A stretch of 64,000 nt of DNA. Source: Stomoxys calcitrans (lineage: Eukaryota; Arthropoda; Insecta; Diptera; Muscidae). The notes below the pieces were generated by a model that saw nothing but the letters and a program-made list of their open reading frames with translations, was not told the DNA's origin and searched no databases. Each line of letters opens with the position of its first letter. Position 1 is the stretch's first letter. The stretch spans positions 69,053,227 through 69,117,226 of the forward strand of contig NC_081556.1 of the NCBI RefSeq assembly GCF_963082655.1. The letters are read 5' to 3'. Position numbers and translations under genes: made by a program. Below, in pieces: positions 32,352 through 42,874 of the stretch.

Positions 32352-33675
32352 ATATTTTCCCACCATCGGAGGATAGTGGTATATTCACTTTGTCATTCCA
32401 TTTGCAATACATCGAAATATCCATTTCCGACTCTATAAGGTATATATATTCTAGATCGTCGTAAAATTCTAAGATGATCCAACCATGTCCGTCCGTCTGT
32501 TGAAATCACGCTACAGTGTTTAAAATTGAGATATTAAGCTGAAACTTAGCACAGATACTTTTTTTTGTCCATAGGCAGGTTAAGTTCGATGATGGGCTAT
32601 ATTGGACTATATCTCGCTTCAGCCCCCATTTATACCGATCCGCCGATTTAAGGTCTTAGGCCCAAAAAAGCCACACTTATTATCCGATTTTGCTGAAATT
32701 TGGGACAGTGAGTTGTGTTAGGCCCTTCGACATCCTTCTTGAATTTGGCCTAGATTTGGATACAGCTTGCATATATATCTCGATTTAAGGGTTTGGGCCC
32801 ATAAAAAGCGCATTTATTGTCCGATGTCGCCGAAATTTAGAACAGTGAGTCGTGTTAGGGACTTTGACATCCTTCTACAATTTAACCCAGATCAGTCCAG
32901 ATTTGAATAAAGCTGCCGCATGGTCCGATCTCCCGATAAGATTTTGGGCCCACAAAAGGCACATTTATTTTCCGATTTCGCTGAAATTTGGGACAGTGAG
33001 TAGTGTTAGGCTCTTCGATATCTTCCTGCAATTTGGCCAAAATTGGTCCAGATTTGGATACAGCAGCCATATAGACCGATCTCTCAATTTATGGTTTTGG
33101 GACCATAAAAGGCGCATTTATAATCCGATTTTGCCTAAATTTGGAACAGTGAGTTGTGCTAGGCCCTTCGATATCCTTCTTCAATTTGCCCCAGATCGGT
33201 TAAGATTTGAATGTAGTTGCCATATAGACTGATCTTTTGATTAAGATCTTTAGCCCATAAAAGACGGATTTATTGTCGGATTTCGACGAAATTAGGAACA
33301 GTGAGTTGTGTTAGGCCCTTCGATTTGCCCAGGTCGGTTCAGATTTGGATATAGCTGCCTTATACACAGATCTCACGATTTAAAATCTTGGCCCCGTCAA
33401 AGGCGCATTTATAATCCTCTTTCGCTGAAATTTGACACAGTGACTTATGTTAGGTTTTTCGACATCCGTATCGTATATGGTTCAGATCGGTCTATATACA
33501 AATATTTTGTGCTACAAAATTTAACAATGACTTGTACAATGACTTCATAAATTTGGGGGCATAAGTTATGCATTTTTCATCGGAATATGACGAGAGGTGG
33601 TTTACAAATATACCCGAGGGGAGGGTATCCAATGTTCGGCACGGCCGAATTTAAAGCCTTTTTACTTGTTATAAA
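32352..33675 (+). mobile_element. DINE copy B ('CGAAGG' subfamily), long, about six sub-repeats
   Basis: 5' block TTTCCCACCATCGGAGGATA, CACTTTGTCATTCCATTTGC, CTATAAGGTATATATATTC. The phrase GTGTTAGGC or a close variant recurs near 32712, 32852, 33003, 33157, 33308 and 33448, about 150 bp apart, with GACCGATCTC and AAATTTGGGACAGTGAG. It ends in TACCCGAGGGGAGGGTATCC, CGGCACGGCCGAATTTAAAG and TTTACTTGTTATAAA. The 126-codon frame 32852-33232 is periodic and comes from the repeats. Confidence 0.85.
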
Positions 33676-33720
33676 TTGTGTTTACTTGTTATAAAGCTTT
33701 TTTACTTGTTATAAAGTACA
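33661..33720 (+). repeat. Triplicated 20-bp DINE terminal motif
   Basis: TTTACTTGTTATAAA starts at 33661, 33681 and 33701, giving three 20-bp units at the 3' end of DINE copy B. The motif is the normal DINE terminal TTTTTACTTGTT. Confidence 0.75.
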
Positions 33721-34599
33721 ATATTGGCATTTTTTTTACAACAAATCTGGGAAATCCCTTCGAGTTCTCAAAACGCAATGCTGAGACCCCCAACTATAGA
33801 ACATACTTTCATTGCCCCAAGTGGTCCAGATGCCTCGACCTAACGCAAACTTCTATTCCAAATTTTAGCGAAACAACATGATAAATGCGCCCTATTTGGG
33901 AGATCGGTCTATATGCCCTGACCTGACCTGATTTTCAGCTCACTTTCAAACAATGGTATTATATTATTTAGCTCAATATTAGATTTAACTAGGTCGTTCA
34001 AGTGACAGCGAAAGAGATGTTCGTTCCGTGTCGTGTCCGTGGCCGTTGTAAAAAAAACCGTTAAGATATTCGTTCAAACTGCAGCCTTGTTTTTCAGTTT
34101 GTTTGCATACTTACTGTTGATTGACAAAAAGCGTCAAGACACTGCACCAGATTCTTTTCTGTGTTTTTGATAGTTCAAAAAAAGAACAAGTTGTTTCAAA
34201 TATCATTGATTGATTTGGAAGCCTTGCTTCCTCGAACTCTCATTAAGAAGAATTTGATTTATCTTAATTGAATTGAGTAATATTTTGTTGCCAAATGCAT
34301 GTGAGCTGAAAGTCGTCTCAAAATCACGTCAGAGTATCCCAACACCCATATGAAGCAGTGCCTATGGCTGTATTGCACAATTTTTCTTCTTTTCTGTTAG
34401 ATAAACAAATTTGGAAATATTTTGCATAATAAGTATGCGGAATTGAGCAATGTTCTCAATGGGACTTGTAGCTTAATGTTCATTAAGGGGGTTTGGTCTA
34501 CCGGTGTGCACACCTCCGTACATAAATGTTGGCATTTATGCATTCTAAACGATATTTATGCCTCTGTCTTGTAGCCCAAGGACATTCCATCTAATTAAT
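33721..34599. other. Low-repeat stretch, no gene recognised
   Basis: No transposon family recognised past 33900. A GC-richer patch at 34010-34180 (CCGTGTCGTGTCCGTGGCCG) is of unknown role. Confidence 0.3.
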
Positions 34600-34900
34600 G
34601 TAGGTTACAATATTTGTTTACGATTACTCTTGTGGCACTGACGATTGTGAATTTGATAGTAGACCTTTGCCGCACAAACTACTGGTGGAACTCAAATCCA
34701 CTTTGCTGTTTTGGCGTGCGCGTAAGCGTCAACACACTGCCGTTTTTCATCTATCGATAAGCTGTTTTCCATAGTCGCCATTGGCTATTTGATGAATGGA
34801 CAGCGTAAATGCTAATGTGGAACTTTGCCAATTATAAAAGCTTAGGACTCTTGATTTTTCGAGACTTTAATATTTTTGATTTTAATTTTCAAACTAAAAA
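34600..34900 (+). promoter_or_regulatory. Candidate core promoter with a perfect DRE
   Basis: TATCGATA at 34752-34759 is a perfect DREF-type octamer. TATAAAAG lies at 34836-34843, and GC content rises around 34640-34800. No downstream coding exon is recognised, so this may be an orphan or degenerate promoter. Confidence 0.3.
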
Positions 34901-34953
34901 GTTGGTTGGTATTGTTTAAAGTGTATCTTTGGATATATGTATGTACATATGAA

Positions 34954-35142
34954 CCTTTCTCTCGGTTTGACTTTATGTGCTCAGAAAATACTCAATATTT
35001 ATCAGATTGTGTTGAATTTTAGTACACAAATTACAATGGTGCCTAATTTTTAGATAAGGGCACAATTGTAAATTGCGTACTAAAATTCAACTCAATCGGA
35101 TAAATATTGAGCCTTTTCTGGGCACATAACTGGAGGAAAGGC
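34954..35142. mobile_element. Foldback (snap-back) MITE
   Basis: The arm 34974-35043 (TATGTGCTCAGAAAATACTC ... CACAAATTACAATGGTGCC) pairs with 35059-35128 (GGCACAATTGTAAATTGCGT ... CCTTTTCTGGGCACATA), with a loop of about 15 bases. Weaker pairing extends outward (CCTTTCTCTCGGTT with AACTGGAGGAAAGG). It is non-coding and would form one long hairpin. No target duplication is certain. Confidence 0.75.
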
Positions 35143-35188
35143 CCATAAAACCCTTAACAGGTCATAGTAAATCTTTACAAAATAAATA

Positions 35189-35425
35189 TTGGGTTGCCCA
35201 AAAAGTAATTGCGGATTTTTCATATAGTCGACGTTGACAAATTTTTTCACAGCTTGTGACTCTGTAATTGTATTGTTTCTTCTGTCAGTTATCAGCTGTT
35301 ACTTTTAGCTTGCTTTAGAAAAAAAGTGTAAAAAAAGTATATTTGATTAAAGTTCATTCTAAGTATTATAAAAAATGCATTTACTTTCTTTTAAAAAATC
35401 CCCAATTACTTTTTGGGCAACCCAA
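35189..35425 (+). mobile_element. Mariner-type MITE, 237 bp, TA-flanked
   Basis: Begins TTGGGTTGCCCAAAAAGTAA and ends AAAGTAAT-complement ...TTACTTTTTGGGCAACCCAA, with TA at 35187-35188 and 35426-35427. Interior has CATATAGTCGACGTTGAC and GTGACTCTGTAATTG. No transposase remains. Confidence 0.9.
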
Positions 35426-35889
35426 TATATTGTATTTTCACAATCAAGGAAGGTTTTTGACATTTCGAAATACATGCTGGAACAAATAAAGCTCTTTTGT
35501 CTCAAGGTGATGGTCGTACTACTGGCCTATTTCGATTCGCTATACCGAAAATAGCGCTTGGAAATAGGGATTACTTCAAAGATGTTTAAACCTGATGCCT
35601 AGGGCTTCAAAATTTTGAGGACCCTTCCGGAATCCAAATTATTTAATATTTTTATATATTGTATTTGTTAGGCGCTTCACTAGCTCGCGCGAGTGCTCGG
35701 TTTGATAAAATCAATCGTGATATAGACCCTCGGGGATTGCAAATGGTCTATATCGGTTTATATTTGGATGCAGTTCTCTTCTAATTGGTTTTCTCATCTA
35801 ACTCTCCATACGCAATTCGAATTTAATTTTAGTCAGAGCTAAATTTTGTACTACTTGCAACACACTGTCTACGGGCCGACTCTAATATT
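35426..35889. other. No gene recognised; short DINE-like patch
   Basis: Near 35706-35790 phrases such as GTGATATAGACCCTCGG and TATATCGGTTTATATTTGGA recall DINE interiors. Otherwise unassigned. Confidence 0.35.
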
Positions 35890-36121
35890 TTGGAGCCTTC
35901 AAAATGTGCTTTTCTTTGCTTAGTTACAATAGTTTTATAGTAATTGTTTCGGCGAATCAGCTTCAGTATTTAGATGAAATTTTTTGTTTTGCGCTTATTT
36001 TAATTTTCTCCCAAGCTAGTTTTTCGATTTCAACAATTTATTGTTTGTGTCGGTCAATTAGTTTTAAATGATTTAAATATCATAAAATTTGTCGTTGCTG
36101 TTGTAATTGAAATAATTCATA
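35890..36121 (+). repeat. Unnamed repeat 'T' (copy 1), next to a Helitron 5' end
   Basis: TCGGTCAATTAGTTTTAAAT, GATTTAAATATCATAAAATTTG and a following CGTTG match 47285-47345 and 49940-49995 (TCAGTCAATTGGTCTTAAAT and so on). It ends where the Helitron at 36122 begins. The role is unknown. Confidence 0.5.
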
Positions 36122-36930
36122 TCTTCTATTATATAAAAATGAAATATGTTGCGCTTTGTTTGTCTGTTCCGTATAGACTCAAAAACGGTTAAACCGATTT
36201 TGATGAAATTTTCACAAATGATAGAGTTTGAGCCCCTGGTGAAAATAGGGTACTAAATTTTTTGATGACCGAAGGAGGGGCGGACCCTCCCCATATCCCA
36301 ATTTTCAAAAACGCCAGATCTCGGAGATGTCTGCACCGATTTAAGCTAAATTTGGTATGCCACCTTATGGTACCCCAAAAACAAGAAATTGGTAATAATT
36401 TTGTGTTCAAATAAACTGGGGGGACACCCCATCCCAAATCCCACCCGCACTGACATGTGTACCGATTGGCACAATATGGGTATCAAGTGAAAGGTATTTT
36501 AAAGTAGAGTACGAATTTGGTATATAAATTTCACTCTTAATTTTCACCCAATTAATTTTCCTCTTGGACACTTTCACCACTTTCCGCAATATGGGTATCA
36601 AATGAAAAGTATTTAAGAGTAGATTACGAACTTGGCATTAAAATGTTACCCTACATGTCGGGGGCTCCCACCCCCAAAAACACCACCCAACAAGACACTT
36701 TCACCGCTTTCAGCAATATGGGTATCAAAGGAAAGGTAAGTAAAAGTAGAATACAAATTTGAAAAAAAAAAATATTTTTTGGTGTCTGAGGGCCCACCCA
36801 CCAAAACCTCCCAGCAGGACAAATTTACCGATTGGGACAATATGTATATTAAATGAAAGCTTTTAAAAGTAGAGTCCAACGCTGATATAAAAAATATTCC
36901 TCCGTGTCTAAAGCACCTTTCCATCATTCG
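36122..36930 (+). mobile_element. Non-autonomous Helitron, 5' part (copy 2)
   Basis: 5' end A|TCTTCTATTATATAAAAATG at 36122, then TTTGTTTGTCTGTTCCGTAT, GACTCAAAAACGGTTAAACC and GGGGCGGACCCTCCCCATAT. Sub-repeats follow with AATATGGGTATCAA, GAAAGGTAT and AAAGTAGAGTACGAAT about 130 bp apart. The 3' CTAG end is missing; LINE sequence begins near 36930. Confidence 0.8.
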
Positions 36931-37130
36931 TTGGCCTTCGTGCCTGGTCCCGAAGACGTAGCTTACGTAGATTTATACCTTCAGATTCCAGTTGCCCTGG
37001 AATATGTAAGGTAGTTCATAGGCTCGCAAGCTCGTCTGCTCTACAGTTCTCTGGGATATCTCTGTGGCCCGACACCTATTACCAGGATATTGTAGTTCCA
37101 ATCGGTTCTATTAGGAATAGTGGAAAAGTG
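36930..37130 (-). pseudogene. LINE RNase H fragment, reverse
   Basis: Minus-strand phrases include a CATAGAGATATCCCAGAGAAC-type region, and the plus strand has CTCGCAAGCTCGTCTGCTCT and GTGGCCCGACACC, matching the ADELARL-PGH region at 45630-45690 reversed. The coding frame is not continuous. Confidence 0.45.
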
Positions 37131-37496
37131 TTTTTTTTTTTGTCAAAAAGAGGCTCAGTCAATATGTAATCTACACTGCCTGGAACTTCAAGCATAACAC
37201 AGTGTCCGTAGCTATCAAATCGCATGATCAAAGATAAAGCTTCAAAGTGGCAATTTGTCTAGCTACAATGTCCGGAGGCAGTAGGTGTAGCATTAAAATC
37301 AGTGCATCAGATGGTCTGGTTTTCTCAATGCGACTGTGATGCACAAACAAGCCATCTTATGGATCCGGCTGAGTATAGAACAGTTGGTGAACTTTTGAAG
37401 CTCCGTCCACCATCATAAGTCTGACAACCCAGTGCATGACAGCCGGTTTAAACTACCAACTTTTTTCATTGGGATGTTCATCAGCTGACTCATCTT

Positions 37497-37790
37497 TTAA
37501 GAACTACAGATCCTATTGCATCTTTTTGTAAGTAACTTATTAGTAAACTTTCTTACGTTCATGCCTAGAAACTCAAGCTCCTTCATGATTGACGTTGGTT
37601 TTAAATTATTAAAAGCACCCTCAATGTCAGGAAATACTACCGTTGTATATTCCTTGACAGCGAGAGAACCCTCTTTGCAGGCGACTTGGCCAAGAAGGGC
37701 TGTTTCAGTGGACTTGCCTTTGCTATATGCATGCTTTTGACGAGACAGGCGATCCCATAAGATCAACCTTTAGAGACTTCAGCATAAAGG
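37497..37790 (-). pseudogene. LINE reverse transcriptase relic (I/LOA-type)
   Basis: The 89-codon minus-strand frame reads ILWDRLSRQKHAYSKGKSTE, ALLGQVACKEGSLAVKEYTT and VVFPDIEGAFNNLKPTSIMK, then LEFLGMNVRKFTNKLL and LLTKR. QHAYxKGxSTETAL is the pre-motif-A region and FxDIEGAFNN the RT motif A, whose Asp binds the catalytic metal. It lacks the YADD motif. Text upstream (in its sense) to about 37900 and downstream to 37150 may be related decayed RT, but I see no motif. Same strand as 38490-38865, an upstream RT piece, so both may derive from one copy. Confidence 0.75.
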
Positions 37791-37959
37791 ATGACAAACT
37801 TGTGTTGATACACTTTGTGAAAATAAACTCTGTTTATAAATTTCGACATTTATCAAGTAGCCTTAGAATAATTTTATTATTTTGTAAATCACAACTTTGT
37901 TTATGAATCTGAATATTTATCACATATCTTAGTAGAATTATAGAATTATTAAAGAGTTA

Positions 37960-38490
37960 TTTAAAACATTGTGGTTCCAGCTTCTACTACCAACAACAAG
38001 AGCCATATTCTCGGTAAGCGATGATGGAGTAGACAAGTTAGCAATCATGGCAAATAAAATTCATCACCAGTCTGATGTTTATGGCATAGTCAATGGGGTG
38101 TCGACTAAAGATATGATAGTTTGATGGTTCTTGAAAGGGAAGAAAGTGAACTTTTATCAATTGATGCGTTGTCGTTGAGAGGTAATAAAGGAAATTCTAC
38201 ATATCGTTCACGCTCTCGTTCAATACCTTCTTTGTGTTGGTATCATTCGCTCTGCTCATTCAATTCGATGGAAAACAATTAGGCATTTCATCTAAGGTGA
38301 CGCATTAGTGCGGCCGGCAAATAAGTCGCCTTTTTATTCAGACTTAAAATACCTGATAGATACCTGTGCCGACATTTCTGTTTTGCCCTCTAGAAACGAC
38401 GAAAAACGAAACCCCAACTTCTTTTGTTTTTTACGCAGCTAACAACACGAAAATACGAACGTTTGGCCTACGACGAAATTTCTATGGTCA
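37960..38490 (+). pseudogene. Ty3/gypsy Gag-protease relic
   Basis: The first part reads LLPTTRAIFSVSDDGVDKLA and IMANKIHHQSDVYGI, resembling the end of Gag in gypsy elements (the PxxxRAILSxS...LAxxADKI pattern). A broken stretch follows (SRSRSxPSLCWYHS-type, a decayed zinc knuckle), then, from about 38335, FYSDLKYLIDTCADISVLPS. The protease motif is normally DTGA; here the Gly is Cys. A phrase like YAANNTKIRTFG appears after a frameshift. No LTR, RT or integrase is seen nearby. It is an isolated, inactive fragment. Confidence 0.65.
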
Positions 38491-38865
38491 GTCAGTTTTT
38501 ACTACGAACACATCTATCCATTCCACGGACTAAAGGACGAAAATCTTTCGCCTTCGTGTGGTAAGGAATGAAAATGACCTTTGTGTGCCTCCATCCCATA
38601 GGTATATATACCATGTTGATACCAGTAGAACATATCCCATTAAGCCAAGGAGCCAATCTATCGCACTCAGCATATAGTTCAACCGGTAATACATCATCAG
38701 GGCGACTTAAATGATTCGAAATTTTCACACATAAGATTTTCGACTCAGACAAAATTTCTCCAATAACTTCCGACGAATGCATCTCAGTGACAACCTATTC
38801 TGACTATACGTCTTCCATTGGAGAGTTTCCCGAGAAATGTGCATCAACTAGTAGTGGGATGATTT
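38490..38865 (-). pseudogene. LINE reverse transcriptase N-terminal relic
   Basis: The 96-codon minus-strand frame has PDDVLPVELYAECDRLAPWL, INMVYIPMGWRHTKVIFIPY and YHTKAKDFRPLV. The GWR-TKVIFIPxxxKxxHTKAKDFRPI region is the fingers part of the RT of I/LOA-type LINEs. A frameshift just after DFRP ends the match at about 38540. The upstream end runs to about 38865 with a possible linker. The same text on the plus strand is at 3588-3680. Confidence 0.75.
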
Positions 38866-38924
38866 TTTTTCTTAAAAATTATTTCCGCATTAGTGCGGCA
38901 CAAAATAATGAATAATGAAATATT

Positions 38925-40034
38925 GAACAAGTAAAAAGGCGTTAAGTTCGGCCCGTCCGAACTTTGGATACCCACCACCTCGGGTATATATGTAAACCAC
39001 CTTTCATTAAAATCCGGTGAACATTGCATACCTTATATCCCATAGCAGTTATATTGAAATTTGATCCGATTTGGACCAAATACTAATAAGTACAAGTCAT
39101 TGTTTAATTATGTATAACAAAATATTGGTCTTTTTAGTAAATTAAAATTAACAGATCTGAACCATATAGAACATGGATGTCGAATAGTCAATGTGTCAAA
39201 ATTCAGTTAAATGGGATTATAAATGCGTCTTTTGGGTTGAAGACTTTAAATTGTGATATAGGTCTACATGGCAGCTATATATGCAAATCTTGATCGATCT
39301 ACACCAAATTGCAGAAATATGTGGAGAGGCTTAACGTAACTCTCTGTCTTAATCGAAGGGCCTAGCACAACTCACAGTCCCAAATCGCAGCGACATCGGA
39401 CAATAAATGCGCTTTTTATGGCCCAAAATCCTAAGACCGAGTGATCGGTCTATATGACAACTATATCCAAATATGAACCGATCCGTACCATAATGCAGAA
39501 GTATGTCAAAGGACTTAGCTTAACTAACTGTCCCAAATTTCGGCGACATCGGACAATAGATGCGCCTTTTATGGGCCTAAGACCCTAAATCGGAGGATCG
39601 GCCTATATGGCAGCTAAATCTAAATCTCAACCGATCTGGGCCAAATTGACGAAGGATCTCGAAGGGCCCAACACAACTCACTGTCCCAAATTTCAGCAAG
39701 ATCGGATAATAAATGTGGCTTTATTGGCTTAAGACCCTTAATCGGCGGATCGGTCTATATGGAGGCTATATCAAGATATAGTCCGATATAGCCCATCTTC
39801 GAACTTAACCTGCTTATGGACAAAAAAATAATCTGTGCAAAGTTTCAGCTCTGTCTTTTTGAAGACTGTAGCGTGATTTCAACAGACAGGCGGACGGACA
39901 TGTCTAGATTGTCTTAGATTTTTACGCTGATCAATAATATATATACTTTATAGGGTAGGAAATGAATATTTCGATGTGTTGCAAACGGAATGACAAAATG
40001 AATATACCCCCATCCTTCGGTGGTGGGTATGAAA
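38925..40034 (-). mobile_element. DINE copy C ('CGAAGG' subfamily), reverse
   Basis: Starts AACAAGTAAAAAGGCGTTAA, TTCGGCCCGTCCGAACTTTG, GATACCCACCACCTCGGGTA. It runs through about 150-bp units (GGGCCTAGCACAACTCAC, GGACTTAGCTTAACTAAC, GGGCCCAACACAACTCAC) and ends TATATATACTTTATAGGGTA, GTGTTGCAAACGGAATGAC, TTCGGTGGTGGGTATG. Structure complete at both ends. Confidence 0.85.
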
Positions 40035-40347
40035 AGTCACGCCCAAACCACTTTAAAATTTTATTTTTGTGAAACATTTAAAGTTTTTCTTATTTTTAAA
40101 TTAGAGAAATCCATAGCGGAAAAATGTGTCAAATCTTATAACAATTAGATGAAGGTACCTCATTTGGAATAATCTTTTTTATTATTTTCAGGTTTAAAGA
40201 AAATTTGAGAGCAACAAAAAGTTATGTAATTTTTACGATTGTGGTAGGAAACCAATAAACTCTCATAAATTTATGCTGAATTTGCCATTTGGATTTTTAT
40301 TATAGCCACTCCGTTTACATTCAATTTAAGGAGGCAAAAATAGTACA
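40035..40347. other. No gene recognised
   Basis: AT-rich sequence without recognisable features. Confidence 0.3.
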
Positions 40348-41165
40348 TTTTTTATACCCTCCACCATAGGATGGGGGTATACTAATTTCGTCATTCTGTT
40401 TGTAACTACTCGATATATTCGTCTCATTCGTAGGTCGGTTGGTATTGTAAATGGGCCATATCGGTCCATGTTTTGATACAGCAGCCATATAAACCGATCT
40501 TGGGTCTTGACTTCTTGTTTTGCTCTGACTTCCAACAACTTGTTTTGCTATGACTTCCAACAACTTGTTTTGCTATGACTTCCAACAACCGATCTGGAAT
40601 CTTGACTTCTTGAGCCTCTAGAGGGCGCAATTCTTATCCGATTTGGTTGAAATTTTGCATGACGTATTTCATTGTGACTTTCAACAACTGTGCCAAATAG
40701 GGTTCAAATCGGTTAATAACCTGATATAGCTGCCATATAAACCGATCTCGGATCTTGACTTCTTGAGCCTCTAGAGGTCGCAACTATTATCCGATTTGCC
40801 TGACATTTTTTACGACGAATCCTATCATGACCATCAACATACTTGTTTATTAAGGTCTGAATTGGTCAATAGCCTGATACAGCTCCCATATAAATCGACC
40901 TCTCTATTTTACTTCTTGAGCCCTCGACGGGCGCCATTCATATTCGAATAGGCTGACATTTTACACAGGTCTCCAACATATAATTTAATTGTGGTCCGAA
41001 CCGGACCATATCTTGATATCGCTCTAATAGAAGAGCAAATCTTTTCTTTTATCCTTTTTGTTTTTGTCTAAGAAGAGATGCCGGGAAAAGAACTCGACAA
41101 ATGCGATCCATGGTGGTGGATATAAGATTAGGCCCCGCCGAACATAGCACGCTTTTACTTGTTTT
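40348..41165 (+). mobile_element. DINE copy F ('CCATAGG' subfamily)
   Basis: Starts TTTTTATACCCTCCACCATA and, after CGATATATTC, skips the usual CCATAAAG and gene-probe region, so part of the 5' block is deleted. It contains CTCTAGAGGGCGCAATTCTT units and ends in GATCCATGGTGGTGGATATA, AGGCCCCGCCGAAC and CTTTTACTTGTTTTAT. An internal 25-bp unit is triplicated at 40515-40589. Confidence 0.8.
40515..40589 (+). repeat. Three tandem 25-bp units inside DINE copy F
   Basis: TTGTTTTGCTCTGACTTCC-ACAAC (40515-40539) is followed by two near-identical units, 40540-40564 and 40565-40589, with CTATGAC in place of CTCTGAC. Local slippage or amplification of one DINE sub-repeat. Confidence 0.8.
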
Positions 41166-41280
41166 ATTTTATGGATTTGTATTTTACCGTTGAATACCTG
41201 TTGCGGAGGATTTTGTTACAGACTTCACATTTATAAGGGGTCATAAATTTGGAAGTTTTGAAAAATTTGTTGCGTACACT

Positions 41281-42424
41281 ACCACTAAAGAACGGAGAGG
41301 GACAATCGATCTAATTGGTATAGAGCTTAAGTCCCTATGAAGCACAACATTAAACATCCCACATATATCTGATTAAGCCATTTTTGCAAACTACCAAAAC
41401 TTCTGAAAGACAACGAACTCTGCAGAAAAAAACAAAACTTTGATTTATTGAAGGAATTGTTTAACATAACAGAGGTCAAAGGCGAATGAATGTGCATAGA
41501 AGATGAGAAATTCTACAAACTACAAGTTGAGAGCAAAGGACGCGTTGGCTATTCTAACGGCAAACCTGCTGGTGTCAAAACTATCCACCCATCAAAGTGA
41601 GACAGGCAATGGAAGCGACTTTTCCCATACTTACCAACTCAGCGGTATTGGTTGTTCCGAAAGTAGCACGGACTCAATGAATCCAAGGAAATGAAATTGA
41701 CCGCGCTCAAATTAAAAGATGGGAAAGCTCTAAAATCGCAGACGAACTCCGGAATGTGTTAGAAGAGTCCAACTTGTGGGGATCAATTCTCATGATTGTT
41801 GCCGACACAATAAGCGTGAATACCGGCAAAAGGATAGGCGTTTTAGTTCGACTGCATCAAATGTTTGAAGAGAAAGGTCACCCCACACCCAAGTTCATCA
41901 GTTGCCAGCACTATGTGCTGGATGGCATTTTTCGCGTTGTCATGGACCAATGGATCGACTAGATCACCAGACATCGAGTACTACAGAAATGGTAAAACTC
42001 AGATTAAGCAGACAGGCGGCTGGGGAGAATACAAGAAGTCTCTCTTCCTCCTCATTCATGCCTTCCGTCACTTCACTGAGAGGAGTGAATTCCCTTTTGT
42101 AAAGTTTATCCAGATTCGAAACATCTGCAATGCACGCTGGAACATTCTAGCTCAAGTTTCCTAAAATCTGTTCTCTCATTTCTTATTGTTTCAGTAGTCA
42201 ATTGTTTCGCGCTGAAGATTTTGAATGACTACCCTAAAGCTCTCAAATACTTGAAAACTCACTGGAAAAAAGTTGAATCTCTAATAAACATTGCCCGGAG
42301 CAACCAGTGCGGTGAGCGTGCGATCGAAATTATGCAAGAATTACATAACTTCTGCCGCAACAAGGACAACAACCCACTAAGATTCATCCTCTTCAATGGC
42401 AACGTAGATATTTTACTTCACTGA
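41281..42424 (+). pseudogene. Transposase-like pseudogene with NARWN motif (hAT-related?)
   Basis: Frame pieces read MRNSTNYKLRAKDALAILTA (41503), then LRNVLEESNLWGSILMIVAD with TISVNTGKRIG, KFISCQHYVLDGIFRVVMDQ, a TSPDIEYY phrase after one stop (TAG at 41960) and frameshift, FVKFIQIRNICNARWNILAQ, and finally LNDYPKALKYLKTHWKKVES with RSNQCGERAIEIMQEL to TGA at 42422-42424. An arthropod transposase-like family carries D-T-x-x-NTG, C-x-HH, NARWNSRA and RSNQCAERAI in this order; the correspondence comes from memory. At least four breaks. Its N-terminus before 41500 is weakly supported. A hAT link is an inference. Confidence 0.65.
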
Positions 42425-42874
42425 ATATGTGGCTCTAAAGCTTGCGTTCAATTATATAACTGCTTACAGTGACTCATCAAAATACAATACAGGGATATGA
42501 GGTTGTAGAATAGTCAACACCCTAAGGAGCATGTGATGTAAAGTATTAAATTCTTATGAAAATCTCTAATAGCGACAACTCCCTATCAATCGAAAAGGGA
42601 AGAAAAATGTCTTCTGCCGTAAGTCGAGAAGCCACAGCTATGGCAGGGTAATATAACCAGCCATACGTTAAGAATATCAGCCAATAAACGAAGCTTTTTG
42701 TGGCACAAAGCTTTATATTGTTTTGTTACGAACAAAGCACAAAAGATTAAAACCAATCGAACACAAGATGTACTAGTGTTTCCTCATAAGACATTATCCA
42801 TACATTCTCTGACTTCTGAATATATCCCACCGTAATAGGTTGCGAGGATAGGATCTTCCTTAGCTAAGAGGTCT
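42425..42874. other. No gene recognised
   Basis: AT-rich sequence, probably the 3' side of the pseudogene above. No element end found. Confidence 0.3.

Noticed and set aside
32852..33232. 126-codon frame as a real gene
   Set aside because: It lies inside DINE copy B and its product is periodic at the sub-repeat length.
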